Positions 7,076 through 15,586 of a stretch of DNA of 17,240 bases are shown piece after piece. The notes beneath the pieces are model-generated. The model saw only the letters and a program-made list of their open reading frames with translations, did not search any database and was not told the DNA's origin. Each line of letters begins with the position of its first letter. Positions within the stretch are counted from its first letter, which is position 1. Source of the DNA: Candidatus Methylomirabilis sp. (lineage in GTDB: Bacteria > DYJV01); the NCBI GenBank assembly GCA_020722945.1, contig DYJV01000051.1, positions 1 through 17,240 of the forward strand. Reading direction: 5' to 3'. Position numbers and translations under genes: made by a program.

Positions 7076-7220
7076 TTTGCTCCCCCTTATCTTTTTGATT
7101 TTAAAGATTTATTTTGATAAAACTTTAATCTCTAAAAATTCCATTTATAATAACTCTTTAAATGAATAAACTTTTGTGCACCAACACACAAACTATATTA
7201 AGTAGCAGGGCAATTTAAAG
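7076..7220 (-). promoter_or_regulatory. Structured secY-adk intergenic region
   Basis: This is by far the longest gap in the ribosomal cluster (145 bases). Starting right after the secY stop, CTTTAAAT (7213-7220) pairs with ATTTAAAG (7156-7163). Nested inside is TTTGTG/CACAAA (7187-7192 with 7173-7178). A further ATCTTT/AAAGAT pair (7103-7108 with 7089-7094) ends just before the adk ribosome binding site. There is no clean U-tract, so this is not a clear terminator. A TATAAA hexamer (7144-7149, minus) is a possible -10, without a good -35. It may hold an internal promoter, an RNA-processing site or a leader. Confidence 0.4.
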
Positions 7221-8540
7221 TTATAACCCTTTTCTCCCTTTTCTTAGGAGACTATCGTAATTTCTATTAATTAGGTAAGATTCCACTCTTTGCATAATAT
7301 CGATAGCAACACCTACAACGATAAGAAGAGATGTCCCTCCAAAGTAGAAAGGAATATTAAACTGCATAAGTAATATAACAGGTAACACACAAACAGCAGA
7401 AACATATAATGCACCCCAGAGTGTAATTCTGGTAAGAATGGTATCTATATACTCCGCAGTTTTCTTACCCGGTCTAATTCCCGGCACAAATCCACCATAT
7501 TTTCTAAGATTCTCAGCAACATTGTCAGACCTGAAAGTAATAGCTGTATAAAAAAAACAGAAACCAAATATAAGAGCAACATAAAGTATGTTATAAATAA
7601 TAGAGTTTGGATGAAAGATGTTATTAAAGTTTTGGAAAAAAGGAACCTTTATAAAGGTAGTGATTGTAGCAGGAAATAGAAGTATTGAAGATGCAAAAAT
7701 AGGAGGTATTACCCCTGCTGTATTGATTTTGAGTGGTAAATATGTGGTTTGCCCACCATAAACCTTTCGACCAACTACTCTCTTTGCATAATGAATAGGT
7801 ATTCTTCTCTGGCTTGTCTCAAAAAAAACAACTGCTCCTATAACTAAAATAGCCATAATAAGAATAATTATTGCAACTATTATAGAGAGCTCACCTGTTC
7901 TTATCAAACGTAAAGTATTTATGACTGCACCAGGCATCGATGTAACAATACCAGCAAAAATTATTAAGGAGATACCATTGCCAATACCTTTTTCTGTAAT
8001 ACGCTCACCAAGCCACATAATAAAAACAGTGCCTGCAGTAAGGGTAATCATTGTATTAATTCTGAAGAGCCAACCCGGATCAAGCACAACAGATGCACCT
8101 GAAGGGCTTGTCATATTCTCTAATCCCATTGCTATCCCCATCCCTTGAACAAGAGAGATAACAACCGTCCCATATCTTGAGTATCTTGTGATCTTCTTGT
8201 AACCTTCAGAACCCTCTTTTTTTAATTGATCAAGTTTAGGAACAACAACAGTAAGCAATTCCATAATAATGGATGCAGAGATATAAGGCATTATTCCAAG
8301 AGCAAAAATAGATAATCTTTTTAATCCTCCACCTGAAAACATATCAAAAACATTTAGAAGAGTCCCTTTCATTTGGTTAAAAAAGGACGCAAGTGCTTCT
8401 GCATCTACCCCGGGAGTTGGAATATGTATACCTAATCTGTAAATTAAGAGTAGCAACAGAGTGTAGAGTATCTTTTTCTGTAACTCCCCCAACCCAGAGA
8501 AATTACTTAAATTATCAATATTTTTTCTAATTTTGTTCAT
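7221..8540 (-). CDS. secY: Preprotein translocase subunit SecY
   Basis: SecY is the channel subunit of the SecYEG translocon in the cytoplasmic membrane, passing unfolded preproteins driven by SecA or by the ribosome. The 439-residue chain shows about ten hydrophobic segments, the first at roughly 24-40. Family signatures include IPTPGVD (40-46), a plug-region glycine/serine stretch (MFSGGGLKR), LGIMPYISASI, ITEKGIGNGIS and INTAGVIPPIFA. The ATG lies 14 bases inside the end of rplO, so translation is probably coupled. It closes the spc-like block, as is usual. Confidence 0.98.
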   Translation of the reverse strand: MNKIRKNIDNLSNFSGLGELQKKILYTLLLLLIYRLGIHIPTPGVDAEALASFFNQMKGTLLNVFDMFSGGGLKRLSIFALGIMPYISASIIMELLTVVVPKLDQLKKEGSEGYKKITRYSRYGTVVISLVQGMGIAMGLENMTSPSGASVVLDPGWLFRINTMITLTAGTVFIMWLGERITEKGIGNGISLIIFAGIVTSMPGAVINTLRLIRTGELSIIVAIIILIMAILVIGAVVFFETSQRRIPIHYAKRVVGRKVYGGQTTYLPLKINTAGVIPPIFASSILLFPATITTFIKVPFFQNFNNIFHPNSIIYNILYVALIFGFCFFYTAITFRSDNVAENLRKYGGFVPGIRPGKKTAEYIDTILTRITLWGALYVSAVCVLPVILLMQFNIPFYFGGTSLLIVVGVAIDIMQRVESYLINRNYDSLLRKGRKGL

Positions 8541-8985
8541 TATTTAAAATCTCTCCCCCTGCAGCAAGAATCTTCTCCTTTGCTTTCTCAGAGACACAGT
8601 TTATATTAAACTTGAGTTTTTTGGTTAGGCTACCGTTGGATAGCACCTTCACACCATCTAAAGCTTTCTTAATTATCTTTTTCTCTAATAGAGACTCTAA
8701 TGAAACAGTATCATTGTCATTAAAATATTTTTCAATAATGTTGAGATTTACGATAGCAAACTCTTTCTTGAAAGGATTTTTGAAACCTCTTTTAGGGAGT
8801 CTTCTAATAAGTGGCATCTGCCCACCTTCAAAAGCTGGACTTACCTTTCCGCCTGCTCTTGCTTTTTGCCCTTTATGTCCCTTTCCTGCTGTTTTACCCA
8901 AGCCAGAACCTGGACCTCTACCCACTCTTTTTCGAGGTTTTTTAGAACCTTCAATATTTTTTAGGTTTGATAATATTTTATCCAT
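8527..8985 (-). CDS. rplO: Large ribosomal subunit protein uL15
   Basis: L15 is a late-assembly 50S protein with an extended glycine-rich N-terminal arm that penetrates 23S rRNA. The arm is clear here: KRVGRGPGSGLGKTAGKGHK (19-38) followed by GGQMPLIRRLPKRGF (54-68). The 152-residue length is normal. Its ATG overlaps the rpsE stop codon by one base (TAATG). In most bacteria rpmD (L30) lies between these two genes; here there is no room for it. The 3' end overlaps secY by 14 bases. Confidence 0.97.
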   Translation of the reverse strand: MDKILSNLKNIEGSKKPRKRVGRGPGSGLGKTAGKGHKGQKARAGGKVSPAFEGGQMPLIRRLPKRGFKNPFKKEFAIVNLNIIEKYFNDNDTVSLESLLEKKIIKKALDGVKVLSNGSLTKKLKFNINCVSEKAKEKILAAGGEILNNEQN

Positions 8986-9452
8986 TACTTTTGGCTCCTG
9001 ATATTTGCAATCTGCTCTTTAGATTTTAACAATTTGAGACCCTCAAATGTTGCTTTAAGAGAGTTATGAGAATTTCTTGAACCTAAACATTTTGTAAATA
9101 TATTTCTTACCCCACAAACCTCTAATACAGCCTTAACAGCTCCACCCGCTATTGTGCCGGTCCCCTCTTTTGCAGGTTTGAGAAGGACACTCCCCGCACC
9201 AAAGTTACCAACTATTTCGTAAGGTATTGTATTGTTTTGTATAGGAACTTTAATTAAAGTTTTTTTAGCTTTTTCGATCCCTTTTCTTATAGCTTCTGGA
9301 ACCTCTTTTGCTTTCCCAAGACCGTAACCAACAAGTCCATTGCTGTCACCAACAACAACCAAAGCACTAAAAGAAAATCTTCTACCACCCTTTACAACTT
9401 TGGTAACTCTTCTTATTTCAACAACTCTCTCTTTTAAATTCTGTTGCTCCAA
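8985..9452 (-). CDS. rpsE: Small ribosomal subunit protein uS5
   Basis: S5 sits at the mRNA entry side of the 30S subunit and affects decoding accuracy. The N-terminal double-strand-RNA-binding-like fold is at about 5-75 ([20 protein letters not shown], 14-33). The C-terminal part shows [19 protein letters not shown] (97-115) and the conserved LGSRNSHN (123-130). The start is TTG: AAGGAGG (9458-9464) lies 5 bases upstream and no ATG is present in the N-terminal region. It follows rplR by 13 bases. The 155-residue length is slightly short of E. coli S5 but usual elsewhere. Confidence 0.97.
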   Translation of the reverse strand: MEQQNLKERVVEIRRVTKVVKGGRRFSFSALVVVGDSNGLVGYGLGKAKEVPEAIRKGIEKAKKTLIKVPIQNNTIPYEIVGNFGAGSVLLKPAKEGTGTIAGGAVKAVLEVCGVRNIFTKCLGSRNSHNSLKATFEGLKLLKSKEQIANIRSQK

Positions 9453-9465
9453 ACCTGCCTCCTTG

Positions 9466-9834
9466 TTAAAATTTTAATCCTGCTTCACGTGCTGAATCAG
9501 CCAAAGCTTTCACTCTTCCATGATATAAATATCCATTCCTGTCAAAAACAACAGAATTGATAGATTTACCAAGCAATCTTTCTCCGATTAACTTACCTAA
9601 AAACTTTGCTGCTTCTATATCTTTCTTTGATTTTAATTCTGAACTAAAATCTTTTTCCAATGCTGATGCACTAGCAATTGTAGAACCAATAGTATCATCA
9701 ACAGCCTGAACATAAATATATCTATTTGATTTGAAGACAACAAGGCGAGGTCTTTCAGATGTCCCTTTGATCTTCTTTTTTATCCTGTATTTTCTTCTCT
9801 GATCTCTATCTTTTAAGTTTTTTTTTGTAATCAT
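9466..9834 (-). CDS. rplR: Large ribosomal subunit protein uL18
   Basis: L18 binds 5S rRNA with L5 and attaches it to the central protuberance of the 50S subunit. The 122-residue protein has the basic N-terminal segment [15 protein letters not shown] (10-24), [16 protein letters not shown] (28-43) and the C-terminal [20 protein letters not shown]. All are typical of the family, and the length is normal. It sits between rplF and rpsE, 9 bases after rplF. Confidence 0.97.
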   Translation of the reverse strand: MITKKNLKDRDQRRKYRIKKKIKGTSERPRLVVFKSNRYIYVQAVDDTIGSTIASASALEKDFSSELKSKKDIEAAKFLGKLIGERLLGKSINSVVFDRNGYLYHGRVKALADSAREAGLKF

Positions 9835-9843
9835 AGTATCCCT

Positions 9844-10380
9844 CTATTTACGTGTTTTTCCAGCTTTTCTTAATATCTTTTCATTAACATATCTAATACC
9901 TTTACCTTTGTATGGTTCAGGTTCTTTAAATCCTCTTATATCTGCCGATACACTCCCTACCAACTCTTTATCAAACCCTTTGACAAAAATAATATTCTTA
10001 TCAACTTTAATATCAATATTTGCAGGTATCGGATATTCAATATGATGCGAATAACCTAAGTAAAGCTTTAAGATTTTACCTATAACTTCAGCTTTGTATC
10101 CAACACCCTCAATCTGAAGCTGTTTTTCAAACCCTTTTGAAACACCATGAACCATATTGTTTACAACAGCACGAACAGTCCCCCACATCATTTTTCCAAA
10201 TCTTGTATCAGAGATATTGTTAATCTTTAATTCACTATCCTCTTTTACTATCTCCACAACAGCGGGGAAAACTCTCTCTAATTTACCAAGAGGTCCTGAA
10301 ACTTTGATCTCTTTTCCATCCAAAATTTCTATATTCACACCCTTTGGGATAGAAATTGGAAGTCTACCTATTCTTGACAT
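9844..10380 (-). CDS. rplF: Large ribosomal subunit protein uL6
   Basis: L6 lies near the factor-binding site of the 50S subunit beside the sarcin-ricin loop. The start MSRIGRLPISIPKGV, the internal KGFEKQLQIEGVGYKAE and the C-terminal EPEPYKGKGIRY are diagnostic. The 178-residue length is normal for this duplicated alpha/beta fold. The gene order rpsH-rplF-rplR is canonical, with a 15-base gap from rpsH. Confidence 0.98.
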   Translation of the reverse strand: MSRIGRLPISIPKGVNIEILDGKEIKVSGPLGKLERVFPAVVEIVKEDSELKINNISDTRFGKMMWGTVRAVVNNMVHGVSKGFEKQLQIEGVGYKAEVIGKILKLYLGYSHHIEYPIPANIDIKVDKNIIFVKGFDKELVGSVSADIRGFKEPEPYKGKGIRYVNEKILRKAGKTRK

Positions 10381-10395
10381 CTAAAATCTCCTTAT

Positions 10396-10791
10396 CTACC
10401 AAATTTCACAAATAACTTCGCCACCAATATTATCTTTTCTTGCTTGAACATCAGAAAGGATACCCTTAGAAGTAGTAAGGATTCTAATCCCCACTCCATT
10501 TTTGTAAGGTCTTAAATTTTTGGCAGCAGAATATTTTCTTAATCCAGGTTTACTAACTCTTTTTATTTCGTTGATAATAGGCTTTTTACTGCTATCGTAT
10601 CTGAGAAATAATCTGATATATGACTGCTTTTCATCAGCTACAACTTTAATGTTTTTTATGAAACCGTTCTCTTTTAGGATATTTACCACTCCCAAAATGA
10701 CCTTAGAGTAAAGAATATCTACATAATCTTTTCTGACCATCTGGGCATTTCTTACTCTTGTTAATGAATCTGCGATAGGATCATTTACCAT
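10396..10791 (-). CDS. rpsH: Small ribosomal subunit protein uS8
   Basis: S8 is a primary binder of the 16S rRNA central domain. The 131-residue chain begins MVNDPIADSLTRVRNAQ, a typical S8 start, and ends with GILSDVQARKDNIGGEVICEIW, matching the conserved GIxSxxxAxxxxxGGExxCxxW pattern. In E. coli S8 also represses the spc operon by binding its mRNA; I found no obvious copy of that target by eye. It lies between rpsN and rplF. Confidence 0.97.
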   Translation of the reverse strand: MVNDPIADSLTRVRNAQMVRKDYVDILYSKVILGVVNILKENGFIKNIKVVADEKQSYIRLFLRYDSSKKPIINEIKRVSKPGLRKYSAAKNLRPYKNGVGIRILTTSKGILSDVQARKDNIGGEVICEIW

Positions 10792-10801
10792 TATTCTCTC
10801 C

Positions 10802-10987
10802 TTACCAGCTTGCTTTTGTTATTCCAGGAACTTCACCATTTAGAGCCAACTTCCTGAGACATAATCTACACATATCAAAATCTCTAAAATATCCTCTCGG
10901 TCTCCCACATATAGGACATCTATTATATTCTCTAACTTTAAATTTTTTAGGTCTTAGATGTTTAATTATTAATGATTTCTTTGCCAA
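10802..10987 (-). CDS. rpsN: Small ribosomal subunit protein uS14, zinc-binding (type Z)
   Basis: This 61-residue S14 is the short zinc-binding form; the zinc-free paralogue has about 100 residues. C24, C27, C40 and C43 form the zinc site, within [20 protein letters not shown] (24-43). The C-terminus [11 protein letters not shown] is typical. S14 sits in the 30S head near the A site. The start is TTG, with AGGAGG (10994-10999) 6 bases upstream. The rplE-rpsN-rpsH order is canonical. Confidence 0.97.
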   Translation of the reverse strand: MAKKSLIIKHLRPKKFKVREYNRCPICGRPRGYFRDFDMCRLCLRKLALNGEVPGITKASW

Positions 10988-11000
10988 TTCAAGCCTCCTG

Positions 11001-11540
11001 TTATTTTCTAAATGGCATTCCGATATATTCTAATAATTTTTTACACTCTTCGTCACTCTTTGCAGTAGTAACAATATTAACACCTACACCCTTTACCCTT
11101 TCAACCTTATCGTAATCTATCTCTGCAAAGATAAGATGTTCCCTTATACCAAGTGAGTAATTCCCTCTTCCGTCAAAAGCTTTTGGTGAGATACCTTTAA
11201 AATCTTTAACTCTTGGCAAAGCAATATTTATAAGTTTGTCTAAAAAATCATACATCTTCTTATTTCTAAGGGTAACCATACACCCAATAGGCATACCTTC
11301 CCTTAATTTAAAGGTAGCAACAGATTTTTTAGCTCTTCTGATAATAGACTTCTGCCCTGCAATAAGAGTAAGCTCATTCACAGCTTCATCTATTATTTTT
11401 ATATTCTGAGTGGCTTCTCCAACTCCCATATTCAAAACAATTTTTTCTATTTTAGGAATTTCCATAACACTTTTGTAAGAAAAATCTTTCATAAGTTTTG
11501 GAAGAACTTCTTTTTTATACGATTCATACAACCTTGACAT
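11001..11540 (-). CDS. rplE: Large ribosomal subunit protein uL5
   Basis: L5 binds 5S rRNA and contacts P-site tRNA in the central protuberance. The 179-residue product shows [15 protein letters not shown], the basic [20 protein letters not shown] and the conserved [20 protein letters not shown] and [13 protein letters not shown] segments. The length is standard. The gene follows rplX by 17 bases and precedes rpsN. Confidence 0.98.
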   Translation of the reverse strand: MSRLYESYKKEVLPKLMKDFSYKSVMEIPKIEKIVLNMGVGEATQNIKIIDEAVNELTLIAGQKSIIRRAKKSVATFKLREGMPIGCMVTLRNKKMYDFLDKLINIALPRVKDFKGISPKAFDGRGNYSLGIREHLIFAEIDYDKVERVKGVGVNIVTTAKSDEECKKLLEYIGMPFRK

Positions 11541-11557
11541 CAGCTTTTATCCCCCTT

Positions 11558-11878
11558 TTACTTCTTATCAAATTCATATCCGCACTTACTGCAGACTCTA
11601 ATCTTCTTAGCTGATTTTTCATCTATCTTCAGTTTAGTTCTGACACCTTTTTGGCAGGTCTCACAGTAAAGTAGAGCATTTGAAATATGAATTGAAGCTT
11701 CCTTCTTTACTACTCCACCTTCAGGATTAGATTGGGTAGGCTTCTGATGTCTGCTTATGACATTAACACCTTCAACTATAATCCTGCTCTTTTTGGGGAT
11801 AGATTTCAAAACTTTAGCGATCTTTTGTCTATCTTTACCAGTTAAAATAATGACTTTATCATCTTTCTTTAAATGCAT
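11558..11878 (-). CDS. rplX: Large ribosomal subunit protein uL24
   Basis: L24 is one of the two proteins that begin 50S assembly and lies by the tunnel exit. The N-terminal KOW motif runs from about KKDDKVIILTGKDRQKIAKV (4-23), followed by VEGVNVISRHQKP. The C-terminal part has two cysteine pairs, C72/C75 and C96/C99, a zinc-ribbon-like arrangement seen in many bacterial L24 proteins. The 106-residue length is normal. It lies 11 bases after rplN. Confidence 0.97.
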   Translation of the reverse strand: MHLKKDDKVIILTGKDRQKIAKVLKSIPKKSRIIVEGVNVISRHQKPTQSNPEGGVVKKEASIHISNALLYCETCQKGVRTKLKIDEKSAKKIRVCSKCGYEFDKK

Positions 11879-11889
11879 TTTGATACTCC

Positions 11890-12258
11890 TTATAATACTT
11901 CTGGCGCAAGGGATATTATCTTCATAAAATTTTTCTGCCTTAATTCCCTCGCAACTGGACCAAATATCCTTGTTCCAACAGGCTCATACTGGTTATTTAG
12001 TATGACTGCTGCATTTTCATCAAATCTTATGTATGTCCCATTAGCACGCCTTATCTCTTTTGTAGTTCTGACTATTACCGCTTTAAAAACATCACCCTTT
12101 TTTACCTTGGAATTCGGCATTGCATCTTTTACAGATACAACAACAACATCGCCTATTGTAGCATATCTTCTCTTGCTACCACCTAATACTTTCACACACA
12201 TAACTTTCTTAGCACCACTGTTATCCGCCGAATTTAATATTGACTGCACCTGTATCAT
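11890..12258 (-). CDS. rplN: Large ribosomal subunit protein uL14
   Basis: L14 lies at the subunit interface and forms bridges with the 30S subunit; it is also the docking site of the silencing factor RsfS in other bacteria. The 122-residue chain shows [18 protein letters not shown] at the start, the conserved [20 protein letters not shown], and the C-terminal [13 protein letters not shown]. The length is exactly typical. It lies 16 bases after rpsQ. Confidence 0.98.
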   Translation of the reverse strand: MIQVQSILNSADNSGAKKVMCVKVLGGSKRRYATIGDVVVVSVKDAMPNSKVKKGDVFKAVIVRTTKEIRRANGTYIRFDENAAVILNNQYEPVGTRIFGPVARELRQKNFMKIISLAPEVL

Positions 12259-12274
12259 CTTTTTACTCCAAAAT

Positions 12275-12529
12275 TTATATTAACTTCTTCTCAAGTATTT
12301 CTACCAAACTCCATTTTTTATTTTTACTTAGTGGGCGAGATTCCCTTATCAAAACTTTGTCACCAATATTACAATCGTTGTTTGGGTCATCAGCCATAAA
12401 ATTTTTGTGCATCTTTAATCTTTTCCCATAAAGAGAGTGTCTTTTTACTCTCTCAACTTTAACAACGATAGTTTTCTCCATTTTGTTGCTTGTAACAACA
12501 CCAACAAATTGTTTAACAGTTTTTGTCAT
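12275..12529 (-). CDS. rpsQ: Small ribosomal subunit protein uS17
   Basis: S17 is a primary 16S rRNA binder with an OB fold. The 84-residue chain carries [20 protein letters not shown] and the C-terminal [18 protein letters not shown], both family hallmarks. The usual AHDENN segment reads ADDPNN here. Its ATG overlaps the rpmC stop by four bases (ATGA), a classic sign of coupled translation. Confidence 0.97.
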   Translation of the reverse strand: MTKTVKQFVGVVTSNKMEKTIVVKVERVKRHSLYGKRLKMHKNFMADDPNNDCNIGDKVLIRESRPLSKNKKWSLVEILEKKLI

Positions 12530-12735
12530 TTTTGCTTAACCTCTTCTTTACTCTTTTTTTCAGCAATAATTGTAAATATTCGAGCTATATCTTTTCTAAC
12601 TCTTTTAAGTTCAGAAGTTTTCTTTAGCTCACCTAATGTTTGCTGGAATCTGAGATTAAAATACTCTTTCTTTGCTTCACCAAGCTTATTACTAAGATCT
12701 TGAGAAGACAATTCTCTTAATTCAGAAGATTTCAT
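12526..12735 (-). CDS. rpmC: Large ribosomal subunit protein uL29
   Basis: L29 is a two-helix protein beside the tunnel exit, next to L23, where it helps form the docking site for trigger factor and SRP. The 69-residue chain begins MKSSELRELSSQDL and has the conserved NLRFQQTLGEL and RRVRKDIARI-like (KRVRKDIARI) segments. A lysine/glutamate tail follows. It starts 2 bases after the rplP stop and overlaps rpsQ by 4. Confidence 0.97.
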   Translation of the reverse strand: MKSSELRELSSQDLSNKLGEAKKEYFNLRFQQTLGELKKTSELKRVRKDIARIFTIIAEKKSKEEVKQK

Positions 12736-12737
12736 AA

Positions 12738-13148
12738 TTAATCCTCTCTCGTTATAATTTTAGTTTTTACTGGTAATTTATGTGAAGCTAATCTTAAAGC
12801 CTCTAAAGCCATATCTCTGCTAATACCTGAAACTTCATACATCATTGTCCCTGTGCTTACAACAGCAACCCACTCCTCTGGAGCACCTTTACCTTTTCCC
12901 ATCCTTGTTTCTAAAGGTTTCTTTGTAAGTGGTTTGTCCGGAAATATTCTTACCCAAAGTTTACCACCTCTTTTTGCATATCTTGAAATAGCTACCCTTG
13001 CAGCTTCTATCTGTTTGTTGGTTATCTTCCCAGGTTCTAAGGAAATAAGACCAAAATCACCAAACTCAAGCTCATTACCTTTGGTAGCTAAAAATTTTAT
13101 TCTACCCTTCTGCTGCTTTCTATATTTTGTCTTTGCAGGCGTTAACAT
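12738..13148 (-). CDS. rplP: Large ribosomal subunit protein uL16
   Basis: L16 lies near the A-site tRNA elbow and is needed for late 50S maturation. The 136-residue chain shows [16 protein letters not shown], the mid-region [20 protein letters not shown], and [14 protein letters not shown], all typical; the length equals that of E. coli L16. It lies 18 bases after rpsC and 2 bases before rpmC. Confidence 0.98.
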   Translation of the reverse strand: MLTPAKTKYRKQQKGRIKFLATKGNELEFGDFGLISLEPGKITNKQIEAARVAISRYAKRGGKLWVRIFPDKPLTKKPLETRMGKGKGAPEEWVAVVSTGTMMYEVSGISRDMALEALRLASHKLPVKTKIITRED

Positions 13149-13166
13149 AACAAGTTCTCCTCAAAA

Positions 13167-13817
13167 TTAAATTTTGTAGCTGCCTTCAGCCATTTTAATT
13201 TTCTCTCCATGGAATATCCATACTTTTATCCCAATTATTCCATAAGTAGTCAATGCTTCAGTAAACCCGTAATCGATATCTGCTCTCAATGTATGAAGAG
13301 GCACTCTACCCTCTCGATACCATTCAGTTCTTGCCATTTCAGCTCCCGCAAGTCTTCCCGAACAAGTTATCTTTATCCCTTCAACACCATATTTCATAGC
13401 ATTAGCAACACTTCTCTTTATTACTCTTCTAAAAGCAACCCTTCTTTCAAGCTGGAAAGCAACATTTTCTGCGACTAACTGGGCATTGGTTTCAGGTGTC
13501 TTTATCTCGTTAATATTTATAAAAGGTTCTATATCATATTTTTTCTTCAGTTGCTCTTTAGTCTTTTCGATTTCGGAACCCTTTTTCCCTATTATCAAGC
13601 CTGGTCTCGCCGTATTTACAATAATGTGAACCTTATTGGCAGCTCTTTTAATTTCAACTTTTGATACTCCAGCTTGAAACAAAGTTTTCTTAAGAAATTT
13701 TTTGATCTTCAAATCTTCGTGAAGATTTTTCTGATATTTTTTGTCTTCAAACCACTTAGAATCCCAATCTTTTAAAATTTTTAATCTTATCCCTACGGGA
13801 TTAACCTTCTGACCCAA
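13167..13817 (-). CDS. rpsC: Small ribosomal subunit protein uS3
   Basis: S3 forms part of the mRNA entry tunnel of the 30S subunit and has helicase-related contacts. The start [12 protein letters not shown] is invariant in the family. A type II KH domain has its GKKG loop at 77-80 ([15 protein letters not shown]). The C-terminal domain includes [20 protein letters not shown] and [13 protein letters not shown]. The 216-residue length is normal. The start codon is TTG, with GGGAGGG (13822-13828) 4 bases upstream. rplV precedes it by 11 bases. Confidence 0.97.
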   Translation of the reverse strand: MGQKVNPVGIRLKILKDWDSKWFEDKKYQKNLHEDLKIKKFLKKTLFQAGVSKVEIKRAANKVHIIVNTARPGLIIGKKGSEIEKTKEQLKKKYDIEPFININEIKTPETNAQLVAENVAFQLERRVAFRRVIKRSVANAMKYGVEGIKITCSGRLAGAEMARTEWYREGRVPLHTLRADIDYGFTEALTTYGIIGIKVWIFHGEKIKMAEGSYKI

Positions 13818-13828
13818 TAGACCCTCCC

Positions 13829-14161
13829 TTATATTTCTTTTAAGACAACTGTTATATGGCTTAACTTCTTCTTAATCATTGTTGCTCTACCCATAGCCCT
13901 TGGTAGAAATCTTTTCATAGATGGACCTTCATCTACAAAAATTTGCTGGACATAAAGATTGTCTATATCTATTTTACCTGTCTCCATCGCATTAGCTACA
14001 GCAGAATCTATAAGTTTCTTGATTGGCTTACATCCCGCTCTCTTTCCTAATGTCAAAACATTAAGAGCAAAACCAACTTTCTTTCCTCTTACCTGATCAG
14101 CTATATATCTAAGTTTTCTCGGCGATACTCTAAGATACCTTAATTTTGCTTTAACTTCCAT
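13829..14161 (-). CDS. rplV: Large ribosomal subunit protein uL22
   Basis: L22 spans the 50S subunit; its long beta hairpin lines the exit tunnel near the macrolide site. The 110-residue form starts [20 protein letters not shown] and has the conserved [15 protein letters not shown] and FLPRAMGRA segments. I chose the ATG at 14161 over an in-frame TTG at 14167: TAGGAG (14168-14173) is 6 bases from the ATG but abuts the TTG, and 110 residues is the usual length. That binding site overlaps the rpsS stop. Confidence 0.97.
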   Translation of the reverse strand: MEVKAKLRYLRVSPRKLRYIADQVRGKKVGFALNVLTLGKRAGCKPIKKLIDSAVANAMETGKIDIDNLYVQQIFVDEGPSMKRFLPRAMGRATMIKKKLSHITVVLKEI

Positions 14162-14167
14162 TGACAA

Positions 14168-14173
14168 CTCCTA
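14168..14173 (-). promoter_or_regulatory. Ribosome binding site deciding the rplV start
   Basis: TAGGAG on the minus strand contains the rpsS stop codon TAG and lies 6 bases before the rplV ATG at 14161. It is directly adjacent to the alternative TTG at 14167, which is therefore unlikely to be used. Confidence 0.7.
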
Positions 14174-14446
14174 ACTTTTCTTTTTAGCCTTTTTATCAGC
14201 TCCATGACCATAATAAGTCCTTGTTTGAGAAAATTCCCCTAATTTATGACCAACCATATCCTCTGTTACAAATATAGGGATAAACTTTTTACCATTATGA
14301 ATTCCAAATGTATAACCTACCATAGAAGGAATAATCGTAGATCTCCTTGAATATGTATTGATAATCTTCTTACCACGTTCTATCTTTTCTATCTTTTCTA
14401 TAAGATGATAATCTACAAATGGACCTTTTTTTAGCGACCTAGGCAT
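14171..14446 (-). CDS. rpsS: Small ribosomal subunit protein uS19
   Basis: S19 sits in the 30S head, pairs with S13 and bridges to the 50S subunit. The 91-residue chain begins [19 protein letters not shown] and carries [20 protein letters not shown] and [17 protein letters not shown], the conserved signature regions. The length is standard. It starts 2 bases after the rplB stop. Confidence 0.98.
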   Translation of the reverse strand: MPRSLKKGPFVDYHLIEKIEKIERGKKIINTYSRRSTIIPSMVGYTFGIHNGKKFIPIFVTEDMVGHKLGEFSQTRTYYGHGADKKAKKKS

Positions 14447-14448
14447 TA

Positions 14449-15270
14449 TTACTTTCTCCTCTTAATGATATATTTATCGGTAACTTTATTTTTTCTTGTT
14501 TTCCTGCCTTTGGTTATCCAACCCCAAGGTGAACATGGATGCCTACCACCTGAAGAACGACCTTCACCACCACCCAAAGGGTGATCTATCGGGTTCATAG
14601 CAACCCCTCTTACACTTGGTCTAATTCCAAGCCAACGGGATCTACCAGCTTTACCAAGAGATATAAGTTCGTAATCAAGATTACCAACCTGACCTACTGT
14701 AGCCATACATTTAAGATTAATTTTCCTGAGCTCTCCAGAAGGCAACCTCAAAATAGCATAATTACCCTCTTTACCAGATAATTGGCAGAAACTTCCTGCA
14801 CTTCTTGCCATCTGAGCACCTTTAAGAGGTGTAACCTCAATATTATGAACAACTGTTCCAATAGGTATATTTTTTAAAGGTAATGAATTACCTATTCGAA
14901 TATCAACATTATCACCAGATTCAACTATATCACCTACAGCAAGATTAAGTGGTGCAATAATATATCTCTTCTCACCATCTCTGTAATCAAGTAGAGCTAT
15001 ATTTGCAGATCTATTTGGATCATACTCTATTGATGCAACTTTTGCTGGGATATTAAATTTGTCTCTTTTGAAGTCAATAACACGATATTTTAATTTATTT
15101 CCACCACCTTTATGCCTTGCCGTAACTCTTCCGTAATTGTTTCTTCCAGCATTTTTATTAAGCGTAATTAGAAGACTTTTTTCAGGAGTAGATGTAGTTA
15201 TCTCTTCATTTTTCAAAACGGTTCTGAATCTTATTCCTGCTGATGTTGGTTTAAAAGTTTTAACAGCCAT
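14449..15270 (-). CDS. rplB: Large ribosomal subunit protein uL2
   Basis: L2 is among the most conserved 50S proteins, needed for subunit association and peptidyl transferase integrity. The 273-residue chain has the N-terminal arm [30 protein letters not shown] (47-59), an SH3-like central part, and the C-terminal [20 protein letters not shown] (221-240). H230 corresponds to the conserved H229 of E. coli L2. The length matches the family. It lies 11 bases after rplW. Confidence 0.98.
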   Translation of the reverse strand: MAVKTFKPTSAGIRFRTVLKNEEITTSTPEKSLLITLNKNAGRNNYGRVTARHKGGGNKLKYRVIDFKRDKFNIPAKVASIEYDPNRSANIALLDYRDGEKRYIIAPLNLAVGDIVESGDNVDIRIGNSLPLKNIPIGTVVHNIEVTPLKGAQMARSAGSFCQLSGKEGNYAILRLPSGELRKINLKCMATVGQVGNLDYELISLGKAGRSRWLGIRPSVRGVAMNPIDHPLGGGEGRSSGGRHPCSPWGWITKGRKTRKNKVTDKYIIKRRK

Positions 15271-15281
15271 AAAAATATCCC

Positions 15282-15569
15282 CTATCCTAAAAAGTTAATT
15301 TTCTGTCCAGATTCTAATGTAACATAGGCTTTTTTGAACCCAGACTTCTCCCCGATATATCTTCCGTATCTCTTTGATTTGGAATGCTTGTTGACTATAT
15401 TAACCTTGTCAACTTTAACATTAAAAATTTTCTCTATAGCTTTTTTGATTTCTGATTTATTAGCTTTGGGATGTACAATAAACCCTACTTTATTCTCTGA
15501 GAGCTCTTGAATTTTGGTAATTTTCTCAGTCAATATAGGAAACCTTATCGCATCATAATAATTATTCAT
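15282..15569 (-). CDS. rplW: Large ribosomal subunit protein uL23
   Basis: L23 lies at the tunnel exit and is the main ribosomal contact for trigger factor and SRP. The 95-residue chain has the typical [15 protein letters not shown] start, [20 protein letters not shown] in the middle and the [18 protein letters not shown] loop. The length is normal. The gene lies between rplD and rplB, 17 bases after rplD, as in the S10 operon generally. Confidence 0.97.
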   Translation of the reverse strand: MNNYYDAIRFPILTEKITKIQELSENKVGFIVHPKANKSEIKKAIEKIFNVKVDKVNIVNKHSKSKRYGRYIGEKSGFKKAYVTLESGQKINFLG

Positions 15570-15586
15570 TAAATTTCTCCTATTTC

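Noticed and set aside
8985-9465. Possible hidden rpmD in an alternative frame near rpsE
   Set aside because: No short frame resembling L30 was seen between rplR and rplO, and the genes abut or overlap.
11873-12283. Plus-strand open frame of 136 codons opposite rplN
   Set aside because: It is the antisense shadow of a fully conserved ribosomal protein gene, with no family resemblance of its own.
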